A stretch of DNA of 64,000 nucleotides from Deltaproteobacteria bacterium (GTDB lineage: Bacteria > Bdellovibrionota_B > Oligoflexia > Oligoflexales > Bog-1112), in the NCBI GenBank assembly GCA_020635195.1, contig JACKAG010000002.1, positions 1-64,000 of the forward strand, written 5' to 3'. The notes beneath the pieces are model-generated. The model did no database searches. It saw only the letters and a program-made list of their open reading frames with translations, and was not told where the DNA came from. Numbering within the stretch: position 1 is the first letter of the stretch; every line of letters starts with the position of its first letter. A program made the translations under genes and the position numbers. Shown piece after piece: positions 62,924-64,000 of this stretch.

Positions 62924-64000
62924 ATGAACCAACTACTGAAGTCCCTGAACTCGGTTCAGCGAGAGGCTGTGCTACGCACGGCCGGGCCCCTTGTTATCTT
63001 TGCCGGAGCGGGCAGTGGAAAAACCCGTATTATCACGACCAGAATTGCATGGTTAATTGAGCAGGGGGTGTACCCTTGGCAGATTCTGGCAGTGACATTT
63101 ACCAACAAAGCCAGCAGGGAAATGAAAGAGAGGCTCTGTCAGCTGAGCCCTGATAGCCGTAGTGTTCATATCGGGACATTTCATTCGGCCTGTGCGAGAT
63201 GGCTCCGGGAGTTTGCAGAATATCTGGGCTTCTCAAAAGATTTTACCATTTATGATGAAAAAGATGCTCAGTCTGCTCTCAGGCGAGTTATGGAGCAGTT
63301 GAGGGTGGATCAGGGGGCAGCCGTAAGTGAATACAGGTATGCCATCAGTAAGGCGAAAGTCAGAGGATGGTTGCCGGCAGACCTGAAACGAGAGGTCGCA
63401 GTTCAGCCTGATCGCTATCCTCCTATGGCCGGAGACGTTTATCACGCATATCAGGAATATCTGGCACAGTGTCATGCGATGGATTTCAATGATCTTTTGC
63501 TGAATATGGTTTTGTTATTACGAAGAAATCACGAGGTAAAGGAGCGCCTGAGAAAGCGTTATCGCTATATTATGATTGATGAATATCAGGATACCAATCC
63601 GGCACAGTTTGCGCTGATATCAGAGCTGGTTTCTGAGGATCAGAATCTCTGTGTGGTGGGTGATGATGATCAGTCGATCTACAGCTGGAGAGGGGCAGAT
63701 CCTGGTAATATTCTCACTTTCAGGCAGCAATATCCGACAGCCCATGAAATTCGTCTGGAGCAGAATTATCGCTGTAGCAATACCATTATTCAGGCAGCTG
63801 CCAGTCTGATCCGGAACAACCGAACCAGGGTTGATAAACAGTTATGGACAGAGAACCCTTCAGGAGAGCTGATCAGTGAAGATGAGTACTATGATGGAGA
63901 GCTGGAAGCAGCGATGATCGCTGAAAATATAAGGAAAGAGCAGAAGCTTTATCCTTTTGCGCAAACAGCTGTTTTTTACCGTACCAACGCCCAGTCACGA
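62924..64000 (+). CDS. UvrD/PcrA-type DNA helicase, 3' end outside window
   Basis: About 359 residues are visible and the frame stays open to the window edge. Superfamily 1A motifs: Q-motif LNSVQREAV, Walker A GAGSGKTRI, motif Ia VTFTNKASREMKER, motif II MIDEYQDTN, motif III VVGDDDQSIYSWRGAD and motif IV LEQNYRCSNTI. A 3'-to-5' helicase in repair and replication restart. ATG 62924 has GAGAG upstream. UvrD, PcrA and Rep cannot be told apart here. Confidence 0.93.
   Translation, partial: MNQLLKSLNSVQREAVLRTAGPLVIFAGAGSGKTRIITTRIAWLIEQGVYPWQILAVTFTNKASREMKERLCQLSPDSRSVHIGTFHSACARWLREFAEYLGFSKDFTIYDEKDAQSALRRVMEQLRVDQGAAVSEYRYAISKAKVRGWLPADLKREVAVQPDRYPPMAGDVYHAYQEYLAQCHAMDFNDLLLNMVLLLRRNHEVKERLRKRYRYIMIDEYQDTNPAQFALISELVSEDQNLCVVGDDDQSIYSWRGADPGNILTFRQQYPTAHEIRLEQNYRCSNTIIQAAASLIRNNRTRVDKQLWTENPSGELISEDEYYDGELEAAMIAENIRKEQKLYPFAQTAVFYRTNAQSR

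Noticed and set aside
1..64000. CRISPR arrays, rRNA genes and prophage structural genes
   Set aside because: No regularly spaced short repeats, rRNA-like stretches or phage morphogenesis genes were seen on either strand.

Overview
The window looks like a chromosome segment of a Gram-negative proteobacterium of the broad deltaproteobacterial/Bdellovibrionota (Oligoflexia-like) kind. It has outer-membrane proteins, lipoproteins, System I cytochrome c maturation genes, a fused cobalamin mutase, a prkA-yeaH-spoVR operon and a stand-alone UDP-GlcNAc pyrophosphorylase. Ankyrin proteins, a Fic protein, polymorphic toxins and many insertion sequences suggest a host-associated or strongly interacting lifestyle. 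The taxonomy is inferred from gene content only.

Layout. 0-1.5 kb: end of a glycosyltransferase and a short MepB-family gene. 1.66-7.35 kb: a tandem duplication of a secreted ankyrin-repeat gene. An IS5-family element (itself split by an intact IS256-family element) sits exactly at the junction, and IS5 and IS630 scars lie to its right. 8.3-29.9 kb: mostly core genes. These are a truncated-globin/MCP/PAS sensor, a fused acyl-CoA mutase (icmF), murJ, a class A PBP with a degenerate transpeptidase domain, a class III aminotransferase, a Ste24 protease, a membrane-anchored sigma-like protein, a GGDEF protein, prepilin peptidase, mutS2, and ccmABCDEG with a 51-residue membrane ORF at the operon end. 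30-34.3 kb: a membrane-associated AAA+ ATPase, a third ankyrin protein and an outer-membrane protein. 34.6-41.2 kb: a strong promoter with a palindromic spacer driving prkA-yeaH-spoVR, followed by an overlapping secreted/barrel protein. 41.3-42.0 kb: iron-type superoxide dismutase with a structured 3' region.

42.57-54.72 kb is an accessory island bounded by a 3' fragment of tRNA-Ser(GCT) on the left and the intact tRNA-Ser(GCT) on the right. It holds a Fic gene, a broken Nudix gene, and a polymorphic toxin locus read on the minus strand. The locus comprises a signal peptide, coiled coil, HINT domain, pre-toxin region, HNH-like toxin tip, immunity-like gene, and a second orphan toxin tip with its own immunity-like gene. 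Three insertion sequences have broken it up. One of them splits the HINT domain and leaves a perfect 5-bp target duplication, so the original reading frame can be rebuilt.

54.7-64 kb returns to core genes: a second tRNA-Ser (TGA), a DUF3576-like lipoprotein, a stand-alone FtsK-type four-helix membrane domain, a metallo-beta-lactamase-fold protein without its metal motif, malate dehydrogenase, a HEAT-like protein, the UDP-GlcNAc pyrophosphorylase domain next to glmS, and the start of a UvrD/PcrA helicase cut by the window edge.
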